A stretch of 64,000 nt of DNA from Clostridium nigeriense (lineage in GTDB: Bacteria > Bacillota > Clostridia > Clostridiales > Clostridiaceae). The DNA lies in the NCBI RefSeq assembly GCF_900086595.1, contig NZ_LT575472.1:717046-781045 (forward strand), read 5' to 3'. Below the pieces are notes generated by a model that ran no database searches, was not told where the DNA came from, and saw only the letters and a program-made list of their open reading frames with translations. The first letter of the stretch is position 1. Each line of letters starts with the position of its first letter. A program made the translations under genes and the position numbers. Positions 18,470-26,749 of this stretch are shown one piece after another.

Positions 18470-19266
18470 TGGATAAAAAATTTATACCAAATTGTACTGT
18501 ACTTTCAATGATTCAGCCAGATCCATTACCAGGAAGCTATAGACATGACACACAAACTATTGATGATATAGTTTATAGAGCTTTAAAAGAAACTGAAATG
18601 GTTCAAAAGAATGGATTTGATGGTGTAATAGTTCAAAATATGAATGATATGCCCATAAAACAAATTGCAAATCCAGAAGCTATAGCCTATATGACAAGAA
18701 TAGCTTATGAAATAAGAAAAGAATTTCCTGATTTAGTATTAGGAATATTGATGAATTGGGATGGAGTTGCAGGGTTATCAGTTGCTGATGCTGTAGGAGC
18801 AGACTTCGTTAGAGTAGAACATTTATTTACTGGAGCAAATGTAACTAGTGCAGGAATATTAGAGGCTCAATGTGTTGAAATTGCACAGTTAAGAAAAAGA
18901 ACAAGAAGTAAAGTCCCAGTTTATGCAGATATATATGAGGTCCATGGAATTCCATTAGGAAGAAAGCCTATTGAAGATGCTGCTTGGGAAGCTGTTAATG
19001 AAGCTTTTGCTGATGGACTATTTATGTCAGGAAAAACAAAGGAAGAAAGCATAGATATGATACAAAAGGTAAGAAAAAAGCTTCCTAATACGCCTATTTT
19101 ATTAGGAGGAGGAGCAACTGGAGATAATATTTATGATTTATTAAAATATTACGATGGAGTTTCAGTTGCTACTTGGATAAAGAATGGAGATATGAAGAAT
19201 CCTATAGATCCAGTTAGAAGTAAAAGGTTTATGGATGAAGCATTAAGAGCTAAAAAAGAAAAATAA
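18469..19266 (+). CDS. BtpA/SgcQ-family TIM-barrel protein
   Basis: 265-residue soluble protein of the BtpA family (named for a cyanobacterial photosystem I factor; SgcQ is the E. coli member encoded in a sugar PTS locus). Recognisable parts are MIQPDPLPGSYRH, GVIVQNMND, DFVRVEHLFTG, the ADIYEVHG strand and LLGGGATGDNIYDLL, a phosphate-binding-like loop near the C terminus. It is the last gene of the operon. The family has no firmly established reaction; an aldolase, isomerase or phosphoribosyl-type step on the PTS product is possible. Confidence 0.85.
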   Translation: MDKKFIPNCTVLSMIQPDPLPGSYRHDTQTIDDIVYRALKETEMVQKNGFDGVIVQNMNDMPIKQIANPEAIAYMTRIAYEIRKEFPDLVLGILMNWDGVAGLSVADAVGADFVRVEHLFTGANVTSAGILEAQCVEIAQLRKRTRSKVPVYADIYEVHGIPLGRKPIEDAAWEAVNEAFADGLFMSGKTKEESIDMIQKVRKKLPNTPILLGGGATGDNIYDLLKYYDGVSVATWIKNGDMKNPIDPVRSKRFMDEALRAKKEK

Positions 19267-19276
19267 GATTGTTATT

Positions 19277-19308
19277 TTAGGATACATTTATTTGTATCCT
19301 AATTTTTT
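19277..19308 (+). terminator. Terminator of the GntR/PTS operon
   Basis: TTAGGATACAAA-like arm (TAGGATACA) pairs with TTGTATCCTA around a short loop, followed by TTTTTT. Confidence 0.85.
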
Positions 19309-19499
19309 GGTTTTTAAATTTAAAAAAAGAGCATAATATAAAAGAGTAAAAATTAATAGGTAATTTATACAAATATACAAAAAGCTATATTTAATGAAAA
19401 AAATTTTATTATATAATTTAAATTATGTTATAATATAGTAGAATTTATAGGCTTAGAAATAAACGGCAAAATTCCAAGAAAGATTCGGAGGTTGAAATG

Positions 19500-20855
19500 A
19501 TGAATAAAGGTTTAAGATTAGATTTATCTAAGGTAGAACCATATGTTAAGATAGAACAAGAACTTAGCAATATGGAAGCAATGGTAAAGTGTGCTCATAA
19601 CACTCTTACAAATGGTACAGGTGCTGGTAATGACTTTTTAGGATGGTTAGACTTACCTGTAAACTATGATAAAGATGAATTTGAAAGAATAAAAAATGCA
19701 GCAGAAAAAATAAAGAAAAATTCAGATGCTTTAATAGTTATAGGTATAGGTGGATCATATTTAGGACCAAGAGCTGCGATAGAAATGTTAAATAGCAATT
19801 TCTATAATGTTTTAAAAAAGGATCAAAGAGATACTCCACAAGTATTCTTTGTTGGAAATAATATTAGTTCAACATACTTAGCTGATCTTTTAGATGCAAT
19901 AGAAGGTTTAGACATAAGCGTAAATGTTATATCTAAATCAGGTACTACTACAGAACCTGCTATAGCATTTAGAGTATTCAAAGACTATATGGAAAAGAAA
20001 TATGGTGTAGATGGAGCTAAGGAAAGAATTTTTGCAACTACTGATAAGAGCAAAGGAGCATTAAAATCATTAGCTGATGAAATGGGATATGAAACATTTG
20101 TTATTCCTGATGATGTTGGAGGAAGATTCTCAGTGTTAACTGCAGTTGGATTATTACCAATAGCTGTAGCTGGAATTAGCATAGATGAAATGATGCAAGG
20201 GGCTGCTGATGCAAGAGAAGCATATGCAACTGATGATTTTAAAAATAATGACTGTTACAAATATGCAGCAATGAGAAATATCCTATATAATAAAGGTAAA
20301 AATGTAGAAATATTAGTTAACTACGAACCAGGTTTACACTACTTCAATGAATGGTGGAAACAATTATATGGAGAATCAGAAGGAAAAGATCAAAAAGGTA
20401 TTTTTCCAGCAGCAGTTGATTTCTCAACAGATTTACACTCAATGGGACAATTTATCCAAGAGGGTAGCAGAATAATGTTTGAAACAGTTCTTAATGTAGA
20501 AAAAGCAAAAAGAGAAGTTTCAATAGAAGAAGTTGAAGGAAACTTAGATGGATTAAACTTCTTAGCTGGAAAAACTATAGATTTTGTTAACAAGCAAGCA
20601 TTCAATGGAACTTTATTAGCTCACAATGATGGTGGAGTTCCTAACATGGTATTAAATATTCCAGAGCTTAGCCCATATTACTTTGGATATATGGTTTACT
20701 TCTTTGAAAAAGCTTGTGGTATAAGTGGATACTTATTAGGAGTAAATCCATTTGACCAACCAGGAGTTGAAGCATACAAGAAAAATATGTTTGCTTTACT
20801 TGGAAAACCAGGCTTTGAAGATTTAAAAGCTGAGTTAGAAGCTAAGTTAAAATAA
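19500..20855 (+). CDS. pgi: Glucose-6-phosphate isomerase
   Basis: Interconverts glucose-6-phosphate and fructose-6-phosphate in glycolysis. The 451-residue form is the short Gram-positive type. Motifs: [13 protein letters not shown] (about 80), [27 protein letters not shown], and the C-terminal [16 protein letters not shown] at 19487-19492 is four bases from an ATG at 19497 and seven from the ATG at 19500; I prefer the latter, though either is possible. It is followed two bases later by the DUF188 gene. Confidence 0.97.
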   Translation: MNKGLRLDLSKVEPYVKIEQELSNMEAMVKCAHNTLTNGTGAGNDFLGWLDLPVNYDKDEFERIKNAAEKIKKNSDALIVIGIGGSYLGPRAAIEMLNSNFYNVLKKDQRDTPQVFFVGNNISSTYLADLLDAIEGLDISVNVISKSGTTTEPAIAFRVFKDYMEKKYGVDGAKERIFATTDKSKGALKSLADEMGYETFVIPDDVGGRFSVLTAVGLLPIAVAGISIDEMMQGAADAREAYATDDFKNNDCYKYAAMRNILYNKGKNVEILVNYEPGLHYFNEWWKQLYGESEGKDQKGIFPAAVDFSTDLHSMGQFIQEGSRIMFETVLNVEKAKREVSIEEVEGNLDGLNFLAGKTIDFVNKQAFNGTLLAHNDGGVPNMVLNIPELSPYYFGYMVYFFEKACGISGYLLGVNPFDQPGVEAYKKNMFALLGKPGFEDLKAELEAKLK

Positions 20856-20857
20856 TA

Positions 20858-21301
20858 ATGAGAATTATAGTAGATGGAGATGCCTGTCCAGGTATCTCCA
20901 TTATTGAAAATATATCAAAAAAATATGGGCTTGAATTAATTGTATTTTGTGATATCCACCATTATATAAGATTAGATTATGGAGAAGTTAAAGTTGTAGA
21001 TAGTGGTTTTCAAAGTGTGGATATGTATGTAGTTAATATATGCAAGGAAAAAGATATAGTTGTAAGCCAAGATTATGGGGTTGCAGCTATTGCATTAGGA
21101 AAGAAAGCCTTTGTTATAAATCCAAAAGGATATTATTATAATGAAGAAAATATTGATAGATTATTAGAAGAAAGACATATATCTCAAAAAATAAGACGTG
21201 CAGGTGGAAGAACTAATAACCCTAAAAAAAGGACAAATGAAGACGACTTAAGGCTAGAAAAAAACTTAAAAAAGTTAATAGAATGTAATATAAGAGAATA
21301 A
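20858..21301 (+). CDS. YaiI/YqxD family protein (DUF188, UPF0178)
   Basis: 147-residue cytoplasmic protein with a PIN-like fold. It begins MRIIVDGDACPG, the family signature, and has DIVVSQDYGVAAIAL and the basic RAGGRTNNPKKRTNEDD segment near the C terminus. No Shine-Dalgarno fits in the two-base gap, so translation is probably coupled to pgi. Role unknown; conserved acidic residues suggest a nuclease-like active site. Confidence 0.93.
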   Translation: MRIIVDGDACPGISIIENISKKYGLELIVFCDIHHYIRLDYGEVKVVDSGFQSVDMYVVNICKEKDIVVSQDYGVAAIALGKKAFVINPKGYYYNEENIDRLLEERHISQKIRRAGGRTNNPKKRTNEDDLRLEKNLKKLIECNIRE

Positions 21302-21427
21302 GCTGTAGAAATATAAAATACGGTTTATTCTTATTTCTTTATATAGGTGACAAATTTCGTTTTATATTTCTTTATATTGAAGGTATAATAATATTAGGGA
21401 ATAATGAGAAAAATAGGGTGTGAGATT

Positions 21428-23479
21428 ATGAAGGAAATAATTTTAACTTTTGATAAACAAAGTCCATCAAGAGTGGAGGAAACTATTAGTATAAAAGCTA
21501 TTTCAGAAAATCAAGGGAATTTGGAGTATAAATTTTTTCAAGGAACTCCAGGAGAAAGAAATTTAGTTTGGAAGCAAATTAAAGATTTCTCTAGTGAGGG
21601 TGAATGTTTATGGCAACCTAAAGAGCCTGGTGAATATATGATAATGGTTAATGTAATAGATAAAGATACAGGAAGTGTACAAAATGTAAGGTCAAGCTAT
21701 GAAATTAAGGATATAGAAGAAAAGGATATCATTCAATCTAAAAATTCAAATTATAAACTAATACAAGATGTTGCAATAGATAAGACAAGCTTAATTCTTG
21801 GAGAAAAAATAAACTTAGATGTACTTTCTCCAGAAGATGAAGAAGTTTTACTGTATAGATTTTGGATTAGTGGAAATCAAGGCTGGGAACCACTAAAGGA
21901 TTACAGTACAGAAAATAAGTTAACTTATACAACTACTAAGATTGGAGAAGGGGAAATATTAATTGAGTGTAAAAGACCATCTTCATCTAATCATGTAGAT
22001 GATTTTACTACTGTAAAATTTAAGGTTAAAGAACAACCAGTTATTCAGATTAACTCATTTAATTGTTTAACAGAAAGTCTTTTAGTAGGTGAAGAGCTTG
22101 TTTTTAAAGTTGGAGTTAATTATGAAAAAAGTAGGACTATATTATATAAGTTTTTAAAAGTAGATTTAAATGGAAGAATAACCTGTGTTCAAGATTATTC
22201 TACTAAGAATATAGTTTCTATATGTGAAAGAGAAAAAGGAAAATATAAATTATTATGTTATGTTAGAGATATATTTTCTAATAAAGCCTATGATGATAGA
22301 GCGGCAATGGTGTACTTTGTTAAACCATATGAGAAGATTAAAATAAGGAGCTTTTCTTCAGAGTTAAGTTCGCCTCAATTATCTGGAAATACAGTAACCT
22401 TTAAATCTTCAGTAATGGGGGGAAAGGAAGTTTTATATAGGTATATAGTTGAAGGACCTTTGGCTGAGGATACTGGATATATCAGATCTGGAATTTTTAA
22501 TTGGGAGACTAAGACAGAGGGAGAATATAAGGTTATATTAAAGGTTAAGGACATATCCTATCATGGAGAATATGAAGATATAAAAGAGTTAAATTTTAAA
22601 ATAGATAAAAAGGGAGAAAAGCCTGTAAAAATATTGGGGATTAATGCAAGTAAAACTAGAGGCTGTATAAAGGGAGAACCAATTAATTTAAAGGTTAAAG
22701 CTGAAGGTGGTACAGAGCTTAAGTATTCATTTATTGTTTATAAAGATAGTGTTGAAAAAGAAAGAAGCAACTATGGGGTAACTAACTGGGTGAACTTTAC
22801 TCCAGAAGATAGTGGTGAGTATCAAGTAGAAGTAAGAATAATTGATAAATATTCTTCTAGAGAATATGATGCTCATGAGTATATCTTCTTTAAGGTTAAG
22901 GATTATCAAGAAGCAGAAGTAGATTATGTATTATTACAGGGGAAAGAGTTTTATTTAGTAGGAGACACTATAGAGTTTGAAATAATTGCACAAAATACAA
23001 AAAATATATTATTAAGATATGTAACTAAAATTAATGGACATGAAGTTGAAGATACAGGATTTGTTAAAAGCAAATATATAAAGGCAAAGCCTAAATGTCC
23101 AGGGAAATATACCTTTGAAATTTATGCGAAAAATATATTATGTAAAGAAGAGTATGATATAAAGAAGGAAGTTTCTATTTATGTAAATGAAGCAACCCCG
23201 GTAACAAATACTAAAATAAAGATGGATATTGATAAAATAATTGAAGGAAAAGAAGTAACTTTTGAAGCTACAAGTGAAGGTGGAAAAGAAGTTTGTTATG
23301 AATTTTATATAATGGAAAAAGGAAACTGGGTTAGAGTTCAAGCTTATAGTAGAAAAAACTACTATACATTCCTTCCCTTTACAAGTGGGAATTATAGAAT
23401 TCTAGTTTTAAGTAAAAGTTACTATAAAAAAGTTAATTATGAGGATTATGCAGATTTAGAATTTAAAGTTGGGACTTAA
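21428..23479 (+). CDS. Triple-tyrosine (Y_Y_Y) repeat protein
   Basis: 683-residue protein consisting of about seven beta-rich repeats of 90-100 residues. Each has the form ...LLGEKI-x-(F/L)-x-V, then (E/L)-x-x-YRF/YKF, a W or Y with YST, followed by GEY-x-I/V-x-V-x-(V/D)-x-(D/K)-x-x-S-x-x-YD and an FKVK end, as in triple-tyrosine domains. There is no signal peptide, membrane segment or LPxTG anchor, so it appears cytoplasmic or nonclassically exported, possibly as a binding scaffold. An ATG at 21404 is poorly placed; ATG at 21428 after AGGGTG is preferred. A lytic transglycosylase gene follows 60 nt later, suggesting a cell-wall link. Confidence 0.75.
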   Translation: MKEIILTFDKQSPSRVEETISIKAISENQGNLEYKFFQGTPGERNLVWKQIKDFSSEGECLWQPKEPGEYMIMVNVIDKDTGSVQNVRSSYEIKDIEEKDIIQSKNSNYKLIQDVAIDKTSLILGEKINLDVLSPEDEEVLLYRFWISGNQGWEPLKDYSTENKLTYTTTKIGEGEILIECKRPSSSNHVDDFTTVKFKVKEQPVIQINSFNCLTESLLVGEELVFKVGVNYEKSRTILYKFLKVDLNGRITCVQDYSTKNIVSICEREKGKYKLLCYVRDIFSNKAYDDRAAMVYFVKPYEKIKIRSFSSELSSPQLSGNTVTFKSSVMGGKEVLYRYIVEGPLAEDTGYIRSGIFNWETKTEGEYKVILKVKDISYHGEYEDIKELNFKIDKKGEKPVKILGINASKTRGCIKGEPINLKVKAEGGTELKYSFIVYKDSVEKERSNYGVTNWVNFTPEDSGEYQVEVRIIDKYSSREYDAHEYIFFKVKDYQEAEVDYVLLQGKEFYLVGDTIEFEIIAQNTKNILLRYVTKINGHEVEDTGFVKSKYIKAKPKCPGKYTFEIYAKNILCKEEYDIKKEVSIYVNEATPVTNTKIKMDIDKIIEGKEVTFEATSEGGKEVCYEFYIMEKGNWVRVQAYSRKNYYTFLPFTSGNYRILVLSKSYYKKVNYEDYADLEFKVGT

Positions 23480-23539
23480 GAAAAACCTTTCCCATTCGAA
23501 ATTTCTAATAGTTATATAAGTGAGAGTGAGGGAAAGCTT

Positions 23540-24283
23540 GTGAATATTCCTAAGGTAGAAGATTTTCTAGGCTTAACAATAAGTAAGGATGTATTAAAAA
23601 AGGCAATAGGTGATGGACCAGAATTTGACTTAGTATATGAAACCATGTTAAATAATCAAATGGAAAATATGAAATCAAATAATGATATTGAAAATAATGA
23701 AGAGAGTAGTATTTTTATAAGTAAAGGTTCTGGACAAAGACTTGATGATATTCCATTAAAAATAAGAAAAGAGCCAATACAAACTGGAGAATTATTATTA
23801 GAAAGTATAACTAATAATACAGTTGCTAATGCTGTCAGTAATACAAATAATAACTTAAGAAATTATTCTTCAGAAGATGATTCTGTTAATATGGAGGATA
23901 TCTATAGTGCTGTTGATAAATATGCAAATAAATATGGGGTAGATAAAAATTTAGTATTAGCTATAATTAAGCAAGAGTCAAATTTTAATCCTAATGCAGT
24001 TTCATCAGCAGGAGCAAAGGGGCTTATGCAAATAATGGACTTTAATTTAGATGCCTATGGTGTAAATAATCCTTTTGATATTGATGAAAATATTGAAGCT
24101 GGTGTTAAGCATATTAAATCCTATTTAAATATGTATGGTGGAAATGTTGAGATGGCATTAATGGCTTATAATGCGGGGCCAGGTACTATTGAAAAAAGAG
24201 GAGTTAAATCTCCAAGTGATTTATATAAAATGCCACAAGAAACTCAAAATTATGTACCAAGAATTATGGCACAACTAGCATAA
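23540..24283 (+). CDS. SLT-type lytic transglycosylase
   Basis: 247-residue peptidoglycan lyase. The catalytic domain occupies residues 125-245: the catalytic Glu lies in IIKQESNFNP, followed by SSAGAKGLMQIM, GNVEMALMAYNAGPG and QNYVPRIM, the full Slt70-type motif set. The first 120 residues are polar and low in complexity and carry no signal peptide, unlike most secreted transglycosylases. Start is GTG at 23540 behind GAGGGAAA. Co-transcribed with the triple-tyrosine repeat protein. Confidence 0.9.
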   Translation: MNIPKVEDFLGLTISKDVLKKAIGDGPEFDLVYETMLNNQMENMKSNNDIENNEESSIFISKGSGQRLDDIPLKIRKEPIQTGELLLESITNNTVANAVSNTNNNLRNYSSEDDSVNMEDIYSAVDKYANKYGVDKNLVLAIIKQESNFNPNAVSSAGAKGLMQIMDFNLDAYGVNNPFDIDENIEAGVKHIKSYLNMYGGNVEMALMAYNAGPGTIEKRGVKSPSDLYKMPQETQNYVPRIMAQLA

Positions 24284-24313
24284 AATTAAATTAATATAAT
24301 AAACAATAAACTA

Positions 24314-24345
24314 AAAAACTCGGACTGTGGTCTGAGTTTTTTATT
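24314..24345 (+). terminator. Terminator after the transglycosylase gene
   Basis: AAAAAACTCGGAC and GTCTGAGTTTTTT enclose TGTG; typical intrinsic terminator. Confidence 0.9.
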
Positions 24346-24452
24346 TAGTAAATTGTTATAAAGCTTTATTAATTACTTATTTGCTAAAATCAATATAAAG
24401 TAATAAAATAATTCATAGTAGTTCAAAATAAAATAAGAAAGAAGGTGCCTTT

Positions 24453-25169
24453 ATGGAAAGACTAGATAAGGTTTTATCTAATTTAGGGTATGGGAGCAGA
24501 AAAGAAATAAAGCAAGCTATAAAAAAAGGTCTTATTGAAGTTAATGGAGATTTGGTAAAAGATAATGGAATGCAAGTAGATCCTGAAAGAGATAAGATAA
24601 TTGTTAATGGTGAAGAAATTTTTTATAGAAAATATATTTATTTAATGATGAATAAACCTGATGGGGTAGTATCAGCTACTTTTGATAATAGAGATGAAAC
24701 TGTGGTGGATTTATTAGAAATTGAGCATCAAGTATTTAATCCATTCCCAGTTGGGAGATTAGATAAGGATACAGTTGGACTTTTATTATTAACTAATGAT
24801 GGTGAATTAAACCATAGATTAATATCACCTAAGTGGAAGGTTGATAAAATTTATTATGCAAAAATAGATAAGAAAGTTACAGAAGATGATGTTAAGAAGT
24901 TTAAAAAAGGTATAACTTTAGATGATGGATATCTATGTAAGGAAGCTAAACTTGAAATATTAAGTGCTACAGAGGAAGGCTCTGAGGTAATGGTAACAAT
25001 TCAAGAAGGAAAGTTCCATCAAGTTAAGAGAATGTTTGAAGCTGTAAATAAGAGTGTAGTGTACCTAAAAAGAGTTGAATTTGGAACCTTAAAGCTAGAT
25101 GAAGAGCTAGAGGAAGGCGAATATAGAGAGCTAACTGAAGAGGAAGTAAGTATTTTAAAAGGTTTTTAA
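24453..25169 (+). CDS. rsuA: Ribosomal small-subunit-type pseudouridine synthase (RsuA family)
   Basis: Isomerises a uridine in rRNA to pseudouridine. Residues 1-60 form an S4 RNA-binding domain (MERLDKVLSNLGYGSRKEIKQ); the catalytic motif GRLDKDTVGLLLLTNDG carries the catalytic Asp near residue 105; KFHQVKRMF is the family's C-terminal motif. Length 238 fits RsuA, which modifies U516 of 16S rRNA. RsuA and RluB/E/F are hard to separate by eye, so the exact site is uncertain. Confidence 0.87.
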   Translation: MERLDKVLSNLGYGSRKEIKQAIKKGLIEVNGDLVKDNGMQVDPERDKIIVNGEEIFYRKYIYLMMNKPDGVVSATFDNRDETVVDLLEIEHQVFNPFPVGRLDKDTVGLLLLTNDGELNHRLISPKWKVDKIYYAKIDKKVTEDDVKKFKKGITLDDGYLCKEAKLEILSATEEGSEVMVTIQEGKFHQVKRMFEAVNKSVVYLKRVEFGTLKLDEELEEGEYRELTEEEVSILKGF

Positions 25170-25240
25170 CGAATGTTTTATAAAAATGAATTAAAATAAT
25201 TCATAATTCTAAAAATTTTACAACAATCTTTCAAAATCTC

Positions 25241-25269
25241 TTGCATTTTTAAAATATATACAATATAAT
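25241..25269 (+). promoter_or_regulatory. Promoter of a candidate small RNA
   Basis: TTGCAT (25241-25246), 17-bp spacer, TATAAT (25264-25269). No gene starts within the next 400 bp on this strand, but a terminator lies 65 bp downstream. Confidence 0.65.
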
Positions 25270-25275
25270 ATCATT

Positions 25276-25363
25276 GCAAGGATAAATAAAAGGAATAAAT
25301 AGCCCCCTTTTTATTTATTGCTTATTGCTAAAGCGCAACCTAGCCCCAAGGGTTGCGTTTTTT
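25276..25363 (+). ncRNA. Candidate small RNA of about 88 nt
   Basis: Bounded by a near-consensus promoter and an intrinsic terminator. The first part folds as a long AU-rich hairpin (TAAATAAAAGG with CCTTTTTATTTA around a loop containing AATAAATAGCC); the second is the terminator stem. There is no ribosome binding site followed by a plausible ORF. It could be a trans-acting sRNA. No match to a named RNA is recognised. Confidence 0.5.
25334..25363 (+). terminator. Terminator of the candidate small RNA
   Basis: CGCAACC and GGTTGCG (7 bp, G+C-rich) around a 10-nt loop, followed by TTTTTT. It is too far from the rsuA stop (165 nt) to be its obvious terminator. Confidence 0.85.
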
Positions 25364-25610
25364 GTTGCATAAAAATAAATTTAAACCTTTACTTATAGTG
25401 AAAATTTAATAAAATCGCAAAAGAAAACAATTTCATTTAGGGTTAACAATTTTAGTGCAATAACGACAATATATATAGTATTATATAAAAATAAATTCAA
25501 AATTTTACAATATTTCATATACAAAGATAAATAAGAAAAGTTATGCAAGAAAAAAATCTCGCGAAGAAAATAATGAATGAAAATCAATCAATAGTTAATA
25601 ATTAGAAGCA
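25364..25610. other. AT-rich intergenic region
   Basis: Very AT-rich, no convincing ORF on either strand with a ribosome binding site, and no strong hairpin. It ends at the promoter of the following membrane protein gene. Confidence 0.5.
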
Positions 25611-25639
25611 TTGACTATTAAAGTATAAGAGTGTAAAAT
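25611..25639 (+). promoter_or_regulatory. Promoter of the membrane protein gene
   Basis: TTGACT (25611-25616), 17-bp spacer, TAAAAT (25634-25639) preceded by TG one base upstream (TGTAAAAT), giving an extended -10. Confidence 0.7.
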
Positions 25640-25679
25640 TAAACAGGAAAAACATAACAAAAGGTTAGGGGGATTATTT

Positions 25680-26507
25680 ATGAGGAATATAGAATGGTGG
25701 CAGTACTTGCTTTCAATGTCAGCTTATATTGCCATTTTATATTTGTTAGTAGAATTGGCTAGAAAATACTTAAAATCAACTACTGTAATAGGCATTTTAG
25801 CCGTATTTGCTTTTCCAATATGGTTTAAAACCTTCGGAGATAATTGGTTTAGATTAGCTAAGGTATTATCAGTAGTTATTCCAACTTGTTTCGTAAATAT
25901 TTGTAGAATGAGCTATAAATATAAGGAAAAAGGTTTTAAAGTATTAAGACAAAATTGGGTTTTTTGGGTATTATATGGAGTTCTTTTTCTAAATATACTA
26001 GAAGCATCTTTAAAGGATCTTACTTTAGGAAATTATATGAATTTTGCAGCAGGAATGATATGTGGAATAACTATCCCACTTCCACCAAAGAATTGGAAGT
26101 TTGGATCTAAGGAAGGATGGGCAGAATTAATATGTGATATACCATTAATGTGGTGTTTATTCTATACAACTTGGAATGCAGGATTTGTTTATGCTGAAAA
26201 TACTGGATATTTTGCAAGTTCAATATGTATATTAATTGTCCCAGAAATATACTCTTTAATTAGAAAAAGGTCAGATTTATGGTTGCATGCTAGAGTTTAT
26301 ACCTTAGCAATACATATATTTATAAGAGCAACCTTTGGAGATATATTTGGACCTATAATGGGTTCAGAAGCATGGAGAAATGAAAGTATTTTACCTATAA
26401 TTGGAGCTTTTAATTTAGCCTTTGGGTTAATTTATGCAATTTGGTGGTTTAATAAATTAAATAAAGAAAAAAAGACAAATTTAAATATGATAAATAGTTC
26501 TGTTTAA
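25680..26507 (+). CDS. Conserved polytopic membrane protein (DUF5692-like)
   Basis: 275-residue integral membrane protein with about seven or eight hydrophobic segments spread evenly. It begins with WWQYLLSMSAY and has a PLPPKNWKFGSKEGWAEL loop, rich in Trp, and a short charged C-terminal tail. It starts after AGGTTAGGGGG with its own promoter and terminator, so it is monocistronic. I think it belongs to the uncharacterised DUF5692 group but cannot confirm that from sequence alone. No transport or enzymatic motif is apparent. Confidence 0.7.
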   Translation: MRNIEWWQYLLSMSAYIAILYLLVELARKYLKSTTVIGILAVFAFPIWFKTFGDNWFRLAKVLSVVIPTCFVNICRMSYKYKEKGFKVLRQNWVFWVLYGVLFLNILEASLKDLTLGNYMNFAAGMICGITIPLPPKNWKFGSKEGWAELICDIPLMWCLFYTTWNAGFVYAENTGYFASSICILIVPEIYSLIRKRSDLWLHARVYTLAIHIFIRATFGDIFGPIMGSEAWRNESILPIIGAFNLAFGLIYAIWWFNKLNKEKKTNLNMINSSV

Positions 26508-26581
26508 GCAGCAAAATACTGGTGATATATAATTAAATAAGAAGTTTGTATAGATGTTTATATTTTTCTTATTTGAGTTTT

Positions 26582-26660
26582 AAAGTGTGTTATATAAGTA
26601 TGCAATGATTTGGAGTAAATTCCACTGAATAAGCAAGTTTATATAGCGCACTTTTTTTAT
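26582..26660 (+). terminator. Long nested terminator after the membrane protein gene
   Basis: Outer stem AAAGTGTGTTATATAA with TTATATAGCGCACTTT (G-U pairs), enclosing an inner small hairpin (TGGAGTAAATTCCA), then a T run. It resembles the terminator at 39424-39497 in size and outer stem. Confidence 0.7.
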
Positions 26661-26749
26661 AAATTCATAATCTAATTAAAGCTTTTAGGCAACAATATAA
26701 AAGATATGTATGATATAATATGTTAGTAATAGGAAAGGAGTCTGGATTG

